Source of the DNA: Miscanthus floridulus
Lineage: Eukaryota; Streptophyta; Magnoliopsida; Poales; Poaceae
Length of the DNA stretch: 64,000 nt
Assembly (NCBI RefSeq): GCF_019320115.1
Contig: NC_089593.1
Coordinates: 32,320,536 to 32,384,535, forward strand
Direction of reading: 5' to 3'
The notes under the pieces are model-generated. The model did not search any database, was not told the origin of the DNA, and was given only the letters and a program-made list of their open reading frames with translations. The position numbers and the translations under genes were made by a program. Every line of letters begins with the position of its first letter. Position 1 is the stretch's first letter. This document shows positions 10,697-22,319 of this stretch, piece after piece.

Positions 10697-11208
10697 TAAG
10701 AATATGAGATTCGAAAGCATATTTTGCGTTCTTAAAGTACCTGTAAATGAGAGCACGGTAACCCTGGCTCGTAAGGTTTTTGTGATAAATGATCGTACTC
10801 CCAGCATCATGGTGATACGTCAATTTATCTGTGCATAGGATCCAAGGTCCAATTGAACCGACCTAGCATGTGCATGATAAACTATGTTGAGAAGATGGAA
10901 AGCTCTAAAATTAAAACCATCAAGTAAAAGGTGATTAGTGTGTGGCCATCATACTGGTTCTGCATGAATTGCAGATCTGACGCTATCATTGTTTAGCCAT
11001 GCCGTTGCAACTTCATCACTCTGAAGATTAATAAGAAAACAAGACACGAGACATAAGTAATTGGGATAATGAACCAGCTTCTCTTGGGAGAAAAAAAATA
11101 ACTCCTATATAGCATATTCTCTAATTTGAGATGAAAAATGCATCCATCCAAAGTAATGGAAATCAGACAGCAAGGTCGCAGAAATCTTAAGTTGGAAGAT
11201 ATGCCTTA

Positions 11209-11525
11209 TGGCACTCCTAATGCAAGAAACTATTAGCGGTTTCTATAGCATAGAACATCGTACCATGAAACTATGATTTCCAGTGCAAGATTTTATACAG
11301 TATAAGACATAAGTAGTTATAGAAACCATGTTTGCTCTTTCAATAGGCTACGAGTAGTTTCTTGGCCATCGATAACCGTGAAGACCCAGTTTCTTAGTTA
11401 GGCTTGGTTTCTTGGATTTATCCTCTCTCTCCTTATTAAATCACTTGCCACATCAACAAATTGCCAACATGGCGGCGCAATTAATATCTATAGAAACTAC
11501 TATAGTTTCTGCATCGTGAGTGCCC
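11209..11525. mobile_element. Tourist-like MITE in a carboxypeptidase intron
   Basis: The left end (GGCACTCCTAATGCAAGAAAC without its last base) and the right end GTTTCTGCATCGTGAGTGCCC are inverted repeats. Flanks are TTA and TAA, so one target copy has probably mutated. It is related in style to the MITE at 10328-10696 but with different ends. It lies between exons 8 and 9. Confidence 0.8.
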
Positions 11526-12819
11526 TAATATAATAATCAGAGATGATGAAGATAAACGAAATGAAGGAGTACCTAGCAATATTAGTTTCAGTCTTACACT
11601 ACATTAGAATAACTATATACCAAAATTTAGTCAATCTGTAGTCTACATACACCTAGATTTTCCACATGAACAAATTATTCCTAGCATGGTGATTTTTTTT
11701 TTGGCATTGCTTCACTATTTTTAGCTTTTTGTATTTTGATAGAAACTATACTGGCCAAATTTGTAAATAAAGAGGATGGAAGCCACAAATGACTTCGTTG
11801 AGTCAGTACAAAAAACTGAGCGCATTGTTGATGTGGAGAAAAAGTGTAATCTCAAGAAGATAAACACTCCAATAGATCACAAGAGAACATAAAGGTTCGA
11901 AGGTTACTGTGCTTGTGCTCACCATACACATAACTGATGGTCCATTGGCATCGGCTAGCTCTTGCCATGATGGGACGCGCCCATCTCTTACAGGAGCTCT
12001 CGAAGGCCAGGCCCGTCCAATCATTCTTGTTCTTATTTGGAAGAGGCCTGCTAGTTACACCAAGATCTTTAAAACTTTGAGGCATTGTGTTATTTTGTGA
12101 GATCACTTCCTTGGTATTTGTGCCATGGTAGCACGGCTCAAGAATGTCATAGATGTTTAATCCGCTGGTTACCTACAAGGTATGTCTTTCATATTTAATC
12201 CGCTGATTACCTACAAAGAACATGAGAACAATATCAATTTTTTAATAGATAGTGTCACTGGTTTACCGCATCGACTTTCGACACTGCCTCGGTGCATTCT
12301 CCATTGTTAGAATAATTCCAGTAGTTTCCTTGACATGCAGTTTTTGCTTGCTGCATTAAGAATAGTAATGGCGGTTAATGAAAGAACATGGGATTTCAAA
12401 GGACATATGATGTTTTACTATTTTTGGCATATACAAAGGATGCAAAAAAAGCGTTCTGATACCACCAGTCCATCACTAAAACTCAAGGCAAAAGGAAATT
12501 TCATAGCAAGGTTTCAGTCGAAGTACCAACATACCTTGTATATATCATTTGAAATTAGGCCCATTCCATGTGCAAACGGTACAAGAGCATTACTATCAAA
12601 GACGGTGTCACATACACCATTCCCAGCCATGTAGCCCTAACATGAGAGTACAAAATAAAGCTAACCTTATTCATAGATTTACATTATTTTTTAGAAAAAA
12701 AAATTCTTCCTTGGCTCTGCAACCACATATAGCCAAATTCTTACAACATTTTCGGCTAATCGAGATCAAGTAAAAAGGAAAGAGAACACAAGGAGGAAAA
12801 AATGATCACACACAAAGTA

Positions 12820-13072
12820 CTACCTCCGTCCTGAAGAATGCAACTACGGATTGCGTGCCACTAAAAGTGGTTCACGTTTGACCAAATTTTTAGTGAATAA
12901 TATTCACATTTATGACTTTAAATCAATTTATTATGAAAATATATTTTGTAATTAATCTGATGGTATTTATTTGGTATCATAAGCATGGATATTTTTTAAT
13001 CTATAATTGGTCAAACTTAAGGTAGTAAAACGTGATACTGTGCCAGAATTGCATTCTTGGGGACGGAGGTAG
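12820..13072. mobile_element. Stowaway MITE in a carboxypeptidase intron
   Basis: CTACCTCCGTCCTGAAGAAT at the left pairs with ATTCTTGGGGACGGAGGTAG at the right, the classic Stowaway terminal repeats. The left flank is TA; the right flank is AA, a likely mutated TA duplication. The 253-bp element is AT-rich inside and lies between exons 5 and 6. Confidence 0.88.
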
Positions 13073-15154
13073 AATTTATTGCTCCGATCCTCCATTCATT
13101 CTTGGCGAAAATGTCCAAGGAAACAACCTTATTCATAGATTTACATGGTAATCACATATGCAATTCATGGAGACAACAACAAAAGGGAAATCACTAACCT
13201 TGAAGTTTATAACTGGATTATCTCCTTTGTGGATTCCTGTAGAATAATTCGTTAGCAACAAGAATAATATAGAAACAATTAATAGCTGTTTAAGTGGATT
13301 ATGATCTCAAAGCCAGCACCTTTGACCACTTCCTTTCCAAGGGTAGGGATATAAACTCCGGCATAAGACTCTCCAGCTATGTAAAATGGATTTTTCAGGA
13401 ACTCCGGATAGAACTGGAACCACTGGTTAAAAATAGAGGGGGAAACTCAGCCTTTTGTTCCACAAAAAGATGATACATTACTACACCAAGATGAAATGAC
13501 ATCTTTATATGTATCACCTCGACGTAATGCTCTTCAAAATTAGTAAAATCTTCCTTATAAAAAAAACACCTTTAGAAGAAAAGTATGCGAATCAGCAGCT
13601 GTCTTAAGATCGCCAGTTTCATAGTCTGAAACATTCTTTGAGTATGATAGCCCAACACCAGAAGGGGAGTCCAAGTATATTACACTAGACACCTGCAAGG
13701 AAAATTTCACTACTTTGTCTAGAAACTCCAGATAATTTATCCCTATTACTTAGGATACCAATGGAAATGGCCGACCTTGGACCATCTGTAAGGGTTGAGA
13801 TGAAGCTTTGGTAGACTTCCAGCTGACCCTCCTGACTCAAAGTTGAATGGTCCTGAACCCAAAACAACACAGATTAATTGGCATCGAAGGATCAAAGTGA
13901 TGAATGGGTGAGAATGCGCGTACATTTGGCACACTACAGCAACATTTATATGTGGTGGTCATATAGATGCGTAAGACCAAAATAGGAAAAAGCACACAAC
14001 TTCTTGTTGTTGTTACAAAAAAAAGATATGCGATGAATTAATTCAGATATAAAGTCAATGGAACAAAAATACTAAGAATGAATTTTAATTTTACCAGCGC
14101 TCTAATTCTTGGTGCACATCCAGTATGGGATAGGATATAATAAATTGGCCGCATGTAATGTGATAAAAGGCTGCAATTAGAATACTTCATATTGAACATA
14201 TAAAAGAAAACCAATGATAAATGTGCCGAAACTTTGAACAATAAGATGAAGTTGTATATGAAAAAGAATATCAGACACACCCAAGCTTTGATCTTTCTCT
14301 TAATGAGACATTCATCTGGTAGAGTACTACACATAACGACAGAAGCTGGGCTTCAGTATTACTATACCGTTTCTAGCAAAAGAGAAACTACTTGTACTTG
14401 AAAAAAAATGCTACAATAATGGAGATTAGAAAACATATCTCTGCAATATGATTTAATTTGTCATATATATTAGAGTAATAACATTAGTACAAAAATATAT
14501 GATTGGCCATTTAAAATAACTGTCAAATAGAGGACAAATATGCAAATCTACTGGTTTAGCTATGGCCTGGTAAAACAGGCAAGAGAAGACGACCGCGGAT
14601 GGAAGCGTGGGCGTGGCTATGCATGCTGAAAGCAGAGTCCTCAGGCCAGGGCTCATCCAAAACACAGGCCTCGAAATACATAGAAAACATCAGCCATCAT
14701 TCCCCACGGTTTCTTCCTTTGCCCTGTTCGTCCACATAGACCTAGCAAAATGATCGATGGCTGGCGAAAAAATGACAGCCCACCGGAGAACAGGGTCGAC
14801 GCACCGTGCTCGTAGACGGAGCCGTCCAAGCTGGAGCAGCCGGGACCACCGTTGAGCCAGAGCACGACGGGGTCCTTGGCGGGGTCACGCTCCGACTCCA
14901 CCAGGTAGTAGAACAGCCTGCTCCCGACAGTCTCGTTCACCGTCACGTACCCGGCGTAGTGCTTCGACGGGAGCTGGGCGCCGTCGAACCCGGGGAGACG
15001 CGTCGCGAGCGCACCCGGCGGCGCCGAGCAGCAGCAGCAGACCATGGAGGCCAGCAGGAGAAGGGCTGCTGCTGTGGCACTGGCACGAGCGGGGAGAGCA
15101 GAGGCAGAGCACGCCATTGCTGTGTGTGAGCTCTCGACGGAGGCCGGGAGTGTG

Positions 15155-15163
15155 TTTAAATAG
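15155..15163 (-). promoter_or_regulatory. TATA-like box of the carboxypeptidase gene
   Basis: CTATTTAAA on the minus strand lies about 40 bp upstream of the ATG at 15117. The spacing would allow a very short leader. Inference only. Confidence 0.45.
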
Positions 15164-15491
15164 AGCTTCGTGGCTACTGATTAGAGCGGAAATATGTCTT
15201 TCGCAGGTACGCGCTCCCGGCAAGGGATTGATGCGGGTGACGTACTGACGTTGTTCATGTTTTTTTTTGACAACAGACGTTGTTCATGTTGACCGGTCGT
15301 AACCTACCCTATAATATATCAGTTAAAATAAATTTACAGTCGCACAACAAATATCTGCTCCACAGTCATGACCTATGTTACATCCACACCTATGAATATA
15401 TCTAGAAAATATAATACCATCAAAACAGACACCAGATTATCTCTTAGCAATTCTCTCTCGTTACTCGTCCAAATCGGACGGGTCGTGTTTA

Positions 15492-15988
15492 GTGTGGCCG
15501 CCCTCCGTCGCCCTCACGCGCATGCGCCTACCCCTCGCTCGCCGTCTCCGACCTCGCCTCCTGGTGCCGGTGCACGCCGCAGCTCACGCGCGCGGCCCCC
15601 ACCCTCCTCCTCCTCGACAGCACCTGGAGGCAGGCCAAGGAGATACGCGTGACCAGCCTGCCCGTCCTCTCGTCGCTGGGGGTGGTCCCTGTCGCCCTCC
15701 AGTCGACAGCTGCGCCGACGGGGACATCATGTTCGCGTCCGACCTCGTGGTCAGGAAGGAGCTGCGCAAGGGGTGTGGCGGTTCGACCCGAGCTGCTTGT
15801 CGTGGCTGAGCGAGCTGAGCCCGTTCCTCCCCTCCGCCGGCACCAGTGCCGCCGCAGCCAGGCTGGGATTGGCGCCGTTCGCGTCGAGCCTGCGCAGCAG
15901 CCTGCTGCTGTCCACGCCCACCATGCCGTCGCTGGCCACCATCTCCGTGCTAGAGTTCTTCAGCAGCACCAACTTCCCGGACCTGTAA
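15492..15988 (+). pseudogene. GC-rich gene fragment, function unknown
   Basis: This block is much richer in GC than its surroundings, like grass coding sequence. The best protein-like reading changes frame: a Leu/Ser-rich stretch near 15530-15690 (with LLLLDSTWRQAKEIRV), then DIMFASDLVVRKEL near 15718-15762, then a frame with WLSELSPFLPSAG to a stop at 15986-15988. No domain was recognised. The frame changes suggest a decayed or captured fragment. Confidence 0.4.
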
Positions 15989-18120
15989 ATCTCTAGATGA
16001 TTATTGACCTCACAACAATTCTACTGATTGATTCCATTTCATTACTAATACTTTATGGTTGCTGTCTGGTCTCATCCGTGTCTCGCCAAGCAGCCCGGTT
16101 AAATTTTTTAATCTCTTTCCCTTTGGAAATTCAAAGAGTTGGCGTTCGCCAGTGGTAGCTACTGATTCGTTAATTAATTGATTGGTTGTAGGAATTTTCC
16201 TTCTCAAAAAAGCTTTTCTCCGTTTCCATGGATTGATTTGCATGGAATGATGAGAAATAAAATGAGATGACAATAAAATTTTCCAAGCAGCACGGGCACT
16301 CTTCTCTAAAGTGCTTGCTTGTTAAGGGATGGAAAGCTGAGGCCAGCTGGAGCATTCCTTGCGGAAAGTGGAATAAAGATGAGGAAGATCACACATCTGC
16401 CATTAGAGAAGTAAACCTCTGCCTGTATCATGTTTCTGAGTTTATTTTGCTTTCTGAGTGCATGCTGCAATTTCTTTGAAACATATTATACTTGCAGCAA
16501 TGAAATATATATTCTAGATTGGCAAAATAGATCTTTAGAGGAGCTCTGGAACTCCTGATATGAATTTGTTTTTTAGGGGTGAAAATCTGTGGTCAGGTGC
16601 TTTCAGCTAAGTTGAGAGGGTGTTTACCCCTACTGGTTTTACCTGATAAGAATGACTTCAAATCAGAAATCAGTAGTTTACAAACCTGTAGGTTTGGAGG
16701 CCATAGTATACAGAAATTTTCAGAATTTTTGCAATGAAGGTTTGGCGCAATTACATAGAAAAGGAATAAGTTCTGTCTTAACTTTGGGCAGCGTTTCTGT
16801 CAATTGAGTTTCTACTGTCTGTCTTCTTTCAGTAATTATGTTAGACATTCAAGATTTTGTATCCCCAAATCTATGTCAAAAGAGAGCTCTTGAGCTGATT
16901 TTGTTAGTGCTCATGGATCTGCAAGCCCCAATATTTGGTTTGCTTAATATCATAGCAGTTTGCTATTAGTTTCTTGGAATTTCTTTCCACGTTGCAGTTT
17001 AATTAGATTAAGATTAAATCAAGCCTTACTGTTTGCAATGGTTAGCATATATGGTGAAAGCTATTTGTTTACCCTATCTTTGAATCTAATGATTACCTCT
17101 TCTGTGTGTACAGATCCTGGTAGCTCTGGGATTTGCTTTGTGAGTATCCATTATTTTTAAACTCAGTGTCCCATGTTAAATAACTAGGTTAGCATGATCC
17201 ATTTGTCATCCGTTGACATTGATATGTAGGGTGCAACCGTCTCCAAGTGATCAAGTTCATCAATAACTCATGTTACCTAGCATTTATTTGCCATTTTCCT
17301 GTAAATGTTTGGTCACTATAAAGTTTTGTGTGCTAATGTACAATATAATAGACTTTTTTCTGTAAAATGTTTGCTCTGCTTAAAATTATTTATAGATTGA
17401 TACTTTACTCCACTGCAAATAAGAACCACAAACCAATGCAACTCTGAAATGTTAAATTTTGTCAAATTCATTGATACTGGTCAGTTAGTTGAGAGCCATT
17501 TACAGAAAAAAAATGTGCACTGATTGAACTACGAAGTGAATCATATAGGTATGAACCTGTCATACTATAGACACATTCGGGTTTTGCGGTTGTCAAACTC
17601 CAAGGATGATGCCAGTCCAATTGGTATGTATTTCTTCAGTTCAAATTAACCTATTGTTTTATTTGGCTCATTAATATTCTTTCATATTTCGTTCTATTTT
17701 TTTGTCTCTATATCTCTGAATTATACTAGCTTGGGATTATTCTTCATGAGTTTGCACATGGTTTATTTTTGGAGGAAAAACTAGAATGCTTCAGGTCATG
17801 AAGTATGACACTGAAGTTGAGAGTTTATCAAATCAAGGTCAAGGACCTGGAAAGGTATAAACTCTGGCATGCCCATCCTGAGGCCGCAGCGGCATTGATG
17901 ATGTCCAGCTTGTATTTTTTCTTTTATTATTCTATTTCTCAGGTTTTCGGTGCCTTGGAACCATGCTATATTCTGATTATATATTCAGATTTTTTTGTTT
18001 GCATTGATGGTGACCATATGATGGGATCGTCTAAAAAAATGTTCCCATCGATTTCTGTTTGCGTTTAATAACTCGGACATATATGCCTTTTGGTTATTTG
18101 ATTTGTATGGTTATATGCTG
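15989..18120. other. AT-rich interior, intron-like, no gene recognised
   Basis: Long T-rich sequence with scattered splice-like sites but no convincing exons. It may be UTR or intron sequence captured along with the fragment at 15492-15988. Confidence 0.3.
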
Positions 18121-18149
18121 CCGTAGCGTTAGCACGGGCATTATACTAT
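18121..18149 (+). other. Second, decayed Helitron-like 3' terminus
   Basis: CCGTAGCGTTAGCACGGGCA followed by TTATACTATT matches the terminus at 19060-19088 except that the terminal CTAG is CTAT. It may be the end of an older element nested in or abutting the larger candidate. Confidence 0.5.
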
Positions 18150-18639
18150 TCTTATATAAAAGGAATATTTTCGCCATGTTTGCTGTAAAATTGTGGCTTA
18201 GCTTAATCTCTGGGTATCTAACTGACGCTTGATGTTCTATGCAGGGATGAACTATTAGGTTTGTTTCAGAGAAGCAATCTCTGTCGGTTCACAAATTAGA
18301 TGGCTGTAGCAGGCTTTGGTTTGTTTTAACGCTTTGCATGTTAGGTCTTTGACTCTTTGTTCTCTTACTCCAATGTTAAAATATTCCTACAATTTATTTG
18401 CTATGCAATTCTCTAATCTGTTACGAGGACCAGATCTATTTCGAATCGAGTTATTTATCAATAAAAAGTCATGTTCAGTGATGGTCCAACAACTATATAG
18501 ACTGTTGGTGTATAAATTGAACTTCTGATGTATCATACAAAAAAACTTGTTACTGTTGTGCATCTTTACTTTTTGAGTCAAAACTATTTCTGGACTGTCA
18601 ACAGTCCACCCTTCAAACTATTTTTGAACTATTTTTTAC

Positions 18640-18863
18640 AGGACCTAATAAGTGTGCTGTTGGTCTTGATGGCCACATTATTTTGGTCAGCACCACAGAT
18701 ACATTGTTTTGTACCTCTACTGAATCAACTGGAGGATGATCTGCTGCTGACCAACTTGAGGTAGTCTTCACTGCAAGGTTGTTGTCATCAAGTTTCATCG
18801 ACAGTGGCAAGGCGCTCAGCGACAACTTCACTGTCAGATTCGGAATTAGAGGAAGAGTAGAGC
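18640..18863 (+). pseudogene. Gene-like fragment, function unknown
   Basis: After an acceptor-like TTTTTTACAG, the plus strand reads as protein-like sequence (NKCAVGLDGHIILVSTTD and then, after one in-frame stop, DQLEVVFTARLLSSSF). The minus strand is also open over 18613-18876. I cannot decide which strand was coding or name a family. Position inside the candidate Helitron suggests capture. Confidence 0.3.
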
Positions 18864-19089
18864 TGTTCATTAACATAAGTCAGTGTTAAAGTAATTCTGA
18901 TGGTCAAATGGCCGGGTTACCTGCTATGCCGATTTTGTCGAGTTGATTAACTTGGGCTTCTGCTACTGTTACTTATTGCCGTGTTGAAAGTTTACTGGTA
19001 GCCAAAACTATGAAAAAAATCGTCGTTCGGTTGTTTTTATGTACATCCCTGGAATGAACCCGTGGCGTTAGCACGGACACTATACTAGT

Positions 19090-20600
19090 TTGTATCAAAT
19101 CCCCATGTTTTTTCTACCCTATTCATCTCTAAAATCCTTCAAGAATTGCATAAACAAGAGCACCGACTCAACATTGTGGATGTTAGCTTTCAGATTAGAG
19201 AACCTTTCCAAACTTTGAGATCTTTGCATAACCGCTTAAACTTGGCGGTGATGATTTTTGCGGGACCCGAGTGAGAAGTGGGTGAATTCCAACTGAAGTC
19301 CAGTAGGGGAAGGAAGTCAGCAAGCTCTAACCAAAAGTTCTCAAAGTGAAAAATAGAGCACAAAGGAATATGAGTAGAGATGGTAATTACACAAGGAACG
19401 TGGTCCGATGTCTCCATGACTAAAGGAATGACCAAAGTGTTTAGATAGGTAATAGTCCAGGAGGAAGAAGTGAAGAACCAGTCAAGGCGCTCTAGAAGTG
19501 GGGAAAGTTGCTTGTTAGACCAAGTGAACCTTTGACCTTTGAGAGGGAGTTCGATCAATCCCAAGGGGCTTATAGCTTCATTGAACAAATACATTTCATG
19601 GTGATCACCCCCAGGCCTATTTCTATCATCAGGACTCCAACAGAGATTGAAATCTCCTAAGACCAACCAATGGCTCCAATAGAGGGGAGAAAATGGAAGG
19701 AGTCAAAACTAGGAAGGCACAAATTTCTGATAAAAAGCAAATCAAAAGAATCTTTCTTGGTCTCCTGAAGACAGACAATATCACATTTAGACTCAACAAT
19801 TTTGTCTCTTATAGAGTTCCACTTCTTAATGGCATTGATGCCACGCACATTCCAGCAATGTATGTTCCAAGGTCTATTATTCATCGAGAATAAAAGGAAG
19901 ATACAACAAAAGACAAGGGGAAAGCTAGAACATCACTACTTTGAGCCCTGGCCCTTTTCATGTCCTTTAGCATCCCTTGTCGCCTTGGGATCCTTAGGAG
20001 CAACATTAGCCCCAACAGCAGATGAGGATTTACGCTTGAGGATAAGTTTCTCCAGAGTCAGGTCAGCTGGATCGATGTTGCAAAAGCTTTCACCAAGGGC
20101 TCGAATCACTTTTGAAGAGATAGTGGGCTGCGTGGAGCAGGCATTGGAGTTCTTATCCCTACTAGAAGAGGTCTTGAAGCCCTTGGTCCAGTTGTGCACT
20201 CTTGGGCTCCGATGTTGATTCACCTCAAAGATGATTGGATGCAACCATGCCATGAGCATCGAACCGGGCCTTGAGTTTGCACCGGCAAGGGAGGGGGAGT
20301 GATATCTTCTAGAATCACTATTTCATGAGGAGAACCTACAGAAGGGGAAAATGGTAGAGAGGTGCCACAAAACATTGGATCACATGAGCAAGTGATGGGA
20401 GCCACTGAAGGGCAAGTGGAAGGGATGGAGAAGAGGGTTTTTGGTGGATATGTGCAGAGATATGATTAGTAGTGGTGGAGAGTGGAAAGAGGTGATAGTG
20501 GTGGTTATGGAGGTGATGGAGTGATAGGTGGTGGTTGAGTGGGTCCCATGTGTCTGTATTTTTACCATATACATACGTATATATATGCAATGCAAAAATA
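19090..20600 (-). mobile_element. 5' portion of an L1-type LINE
   Basis: At 19657-19884 and 19190-19666 the minus strand encodes the apurinic-like endonuclease domain of a plant L1 element, including WNVRGIN, DIVCLQETK, MVLGDFN and SDHVP. The two ORFs are in different frames, so there is a frameshift near 19660. Upstream, 19936-20259 and 20220-20405 encode the C-terminal part of an ORF1-like protein, also frame-broken. The RT and 3' end are missing: the element stops at the candidate Helitron terminus at 19088. LINEs normally lose their 5' end, so this 3' loss points to a rearrangement. Confidence 0.8.
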
Positions 20601-20840
20601 TTTTATGATACTATGAAATATAACAAGATGAATGATGGTATTTTTAAATTTTTATGCTTCCACAGTAAATATTTCATACGGGTTTTTACTCCGTAAAAAT
20701 TATTTACATGGGGCTTAAGTTTTTATAATGCCATGATAAGAATTTTTGTTTCATGATGCAGGTGATGAAAAGTAAACATGCTAAGATAAAATGATTAATG
20801 CAGTATGAAAAAGTAAATATGGATTACTACCGAGTTACCT
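20601..20840. other. AT-rich junction between LINE and gypsy remnant
   Basis: No gene or terminal repeat is visible. The 3' LTR of the gypsy element at 20840-24585 would be expected in this direction but was not found. Confidence 0.3.
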
Positions 20841-20894
20841 CCCGACGTGGGTGCAGAATTTTAAGTCCACCGAACCAGACTTCTCCATTTGGGT

Positions 20895-21575
20895 TTATTC
20901 TTTGGGTGCATCAGTAGGTCCCGGAGATGGAGACCTTGATACTCTCTTCTCATGCCATTCCAAATTGGAGCATTGTTCCGGTCTTGGCTTGAAAGTGAAC
21001 CGCTCTTCCTTTCCATTGATATTGAATTTAATCTCTCCAACTCCGACATCAATGTGGGCATTTGTAGTGCTCAGGAAGGGTCTCCCAAGAATGAGGGGTG
21101 TCTTCATGTGTTCCTGCATGTCAAGTACTACAAAATCTATGGGAATGAAAAAGTTTTGTATTTTTACTAGAATGTTTTCAGCGATTCCTACAGGGTAGTG
21201 GACCGATTGGTCGGCTAGTGGCAAGCACATTGATGTTGGCATGAGGGTTGAATAATTGAGCTTGTCGAAGACCTTTTTGGGCATGACACTAACACTTGCT
21301 CCAAGATCGCATAACACATTCTCAAAGTTCTGGCTCCCGACCGAACAATCGATAGTGGGACATCTTGGATCCTTCTTGACAGGTGAAGTGTTTAGGATGG
21401 CCGCACTACACTCCTCCATTAACTTGATTACCTCAGTGGAAGGCAGTAGTCTTTTGTTGTTGAGGATGTCTCTGAGATACTTCATGTAGGTAGGCACCTG
21501 TATAGCATCTAGCAATGGAATATTGATATATAACTTTTGAATTACTTCTACGAACTTACCAAACTGCTCATCCAT
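20895..21575 (-). CDS. Retroviral-type aspartic protease of the Tat-like element
   Basis: A 226-residue ORF has an N-terminal segment conserved at gag-protease junctions of grass gypsy elements (FVEVIQKLYINIPLLDAIQ) and then the protease. In the active site, the usual D-S/T-G is represented by CDLGASVSVMP, with DLGA in place of the usual triad; this is common in this gypsy lineage. The flap and ILGRPFLSTTNA motif follow. It ends in an Arg/Ser/Pro-rich tail and a stop. No RT is fused downstream, unlike a full pol. Confidence 0.75.
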   Translation of the reverse strand: MDEQFGKFVEVIQKLYINIPLLDAIQVPTYMKYLRDILNNKRLLPSTEVIKLMEECSAAILNTSPVKKDPRCPTIDCSVGSQNFENVLCDLGASVSVMPKKVFDKLNYSTLMPTSMCLPLADQSVHYPVGIAENILVKIQNFFIPIDFVVLDMQEHMKTPLILGRPFLSTTNAHIDVGVGEIKFNINGKEERFTFKPRPEQCSNLEWHEKRVSRSPSPGPTDAPKE

Positions 21576-22319
21576 TTTGGCTCTCCAATTTCTGTGTGGA
21601 AATGGTAGGAAGGTCGTGTCATGAAAATCTTGGTGTAACTCTTGCTCTTCTGGCCCAACTTCTTCAACTTCATTGGTTGTCTTCTCCTCTTCCTATAGTA
21701 CCACTGGTGTCTTACCTGTCCTTGTTGGATATGGTAGATCACGAGTAGACTTGCCACCTCTTGTGGTTATGGCGTTTCCCTTCTCAAGGTTAGTGGCAAA
21801 AGGCAGAGCAGCAACCAACTGGGCTAATTGTGATTCTATCTTTTTATTATATCTAAGTTGGTCTTTTATGGCGGAAGAAAAACTATCCATTTTAGTATTT
21901 ATGTTTTCTAGGACCTTATCATTAAAAGCAAGCTTCTTAGAAATATTCTCATTAATCCTAACTTGTTCTAAGATCAAGTATCTCAAGGATGGCTATTTAG
22001 AATTAGAAGAATTATAGTAATTACCTGGGTACTTACCTTGGTAAGTCAACCGTTGTTGTTGATTCCACCCTTGTCTCTATTGTTGTGAAGCAGAATTATT
22101 GACGATGTTTGCATCCTCCTGATATTCAGGGAATTCTACCCCCAAGTATTCTCCACAAGTGTTTTGAGCATTAAATGCATCTTAAATGGCCTGATGATCT
22201 TTCTTGTAATTGGCTTGCTATTCAAGCCAATTTAACAAGACGTCCATCTTGGTTGACAGTGCACACACCACTTCTGGTACTTCTTTGCTCTTATTGCATG
22301 ATTGAATATTGCATTGAGA

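Larger units (their letters stand above)
10149..15117 (-). pseudogene. SCPL: Serine carboxypeptidase (S10 family) gene, frameshifted and lacking the last exon
   Basis: Eleven exons with GT-AG borders are 14805-15117, 13776-13852, 13570-13692, 13320-13422, 13199-13236, 12535-12636, 12259-12350, 11923-12164, 10955-11020, 10741-10862 and 10149-10262. The product resembles plant carboxypeptidase type I/SCPL20 proteins, secreted or vacuolar exopeptidases. A signal peptide (about residues 1-38) precedes PSKHYAGYV, then LNGGPGCSS (oxyanion region), GESYAG with the catalytic Ser (exon 4) and GDHDMCVP with the catalytic Asp (exon 11). Exon 8 has one extra A near 12035-12038 that shifts the frame after GVTSRPLP; the downstream frame then resumes in phase to the exon end. 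About 40 C-terminal residues with the catalytic His are missing. An assembly error could explain the frameshift but not easily the missing exon. Confidence 0.85.
15400..19088 (+). mobile_element. Candidate non-autonomous Helitron
   Basis: The right end at 19060-19088 has a short stem (CCGTG and CACGG), then ACACTATACTAG, followed by T at 19089. This fits the Helitron 3' rule of a hairpin about 10 bp before a terminal CTAG inserted before T. The sequence also resembles the reported maize Helitron 3' consensus. The left end is not identified; 15400 is only an estimate between the carboxypeptidase promoter and the first gene-like fragment. No Rep/helicase ORF is present. The interior carries a GC-rich coding-like block and a second gene-like piece, as expected of gene-capturing Helitrons. 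Confidence 0.5.

Noticed and set aside
14806..15129. Plus-strand ORF of 107 codons
   Set aside because: Antisense shadow of the GC-rich first exon of the carboxypeptidase gene.
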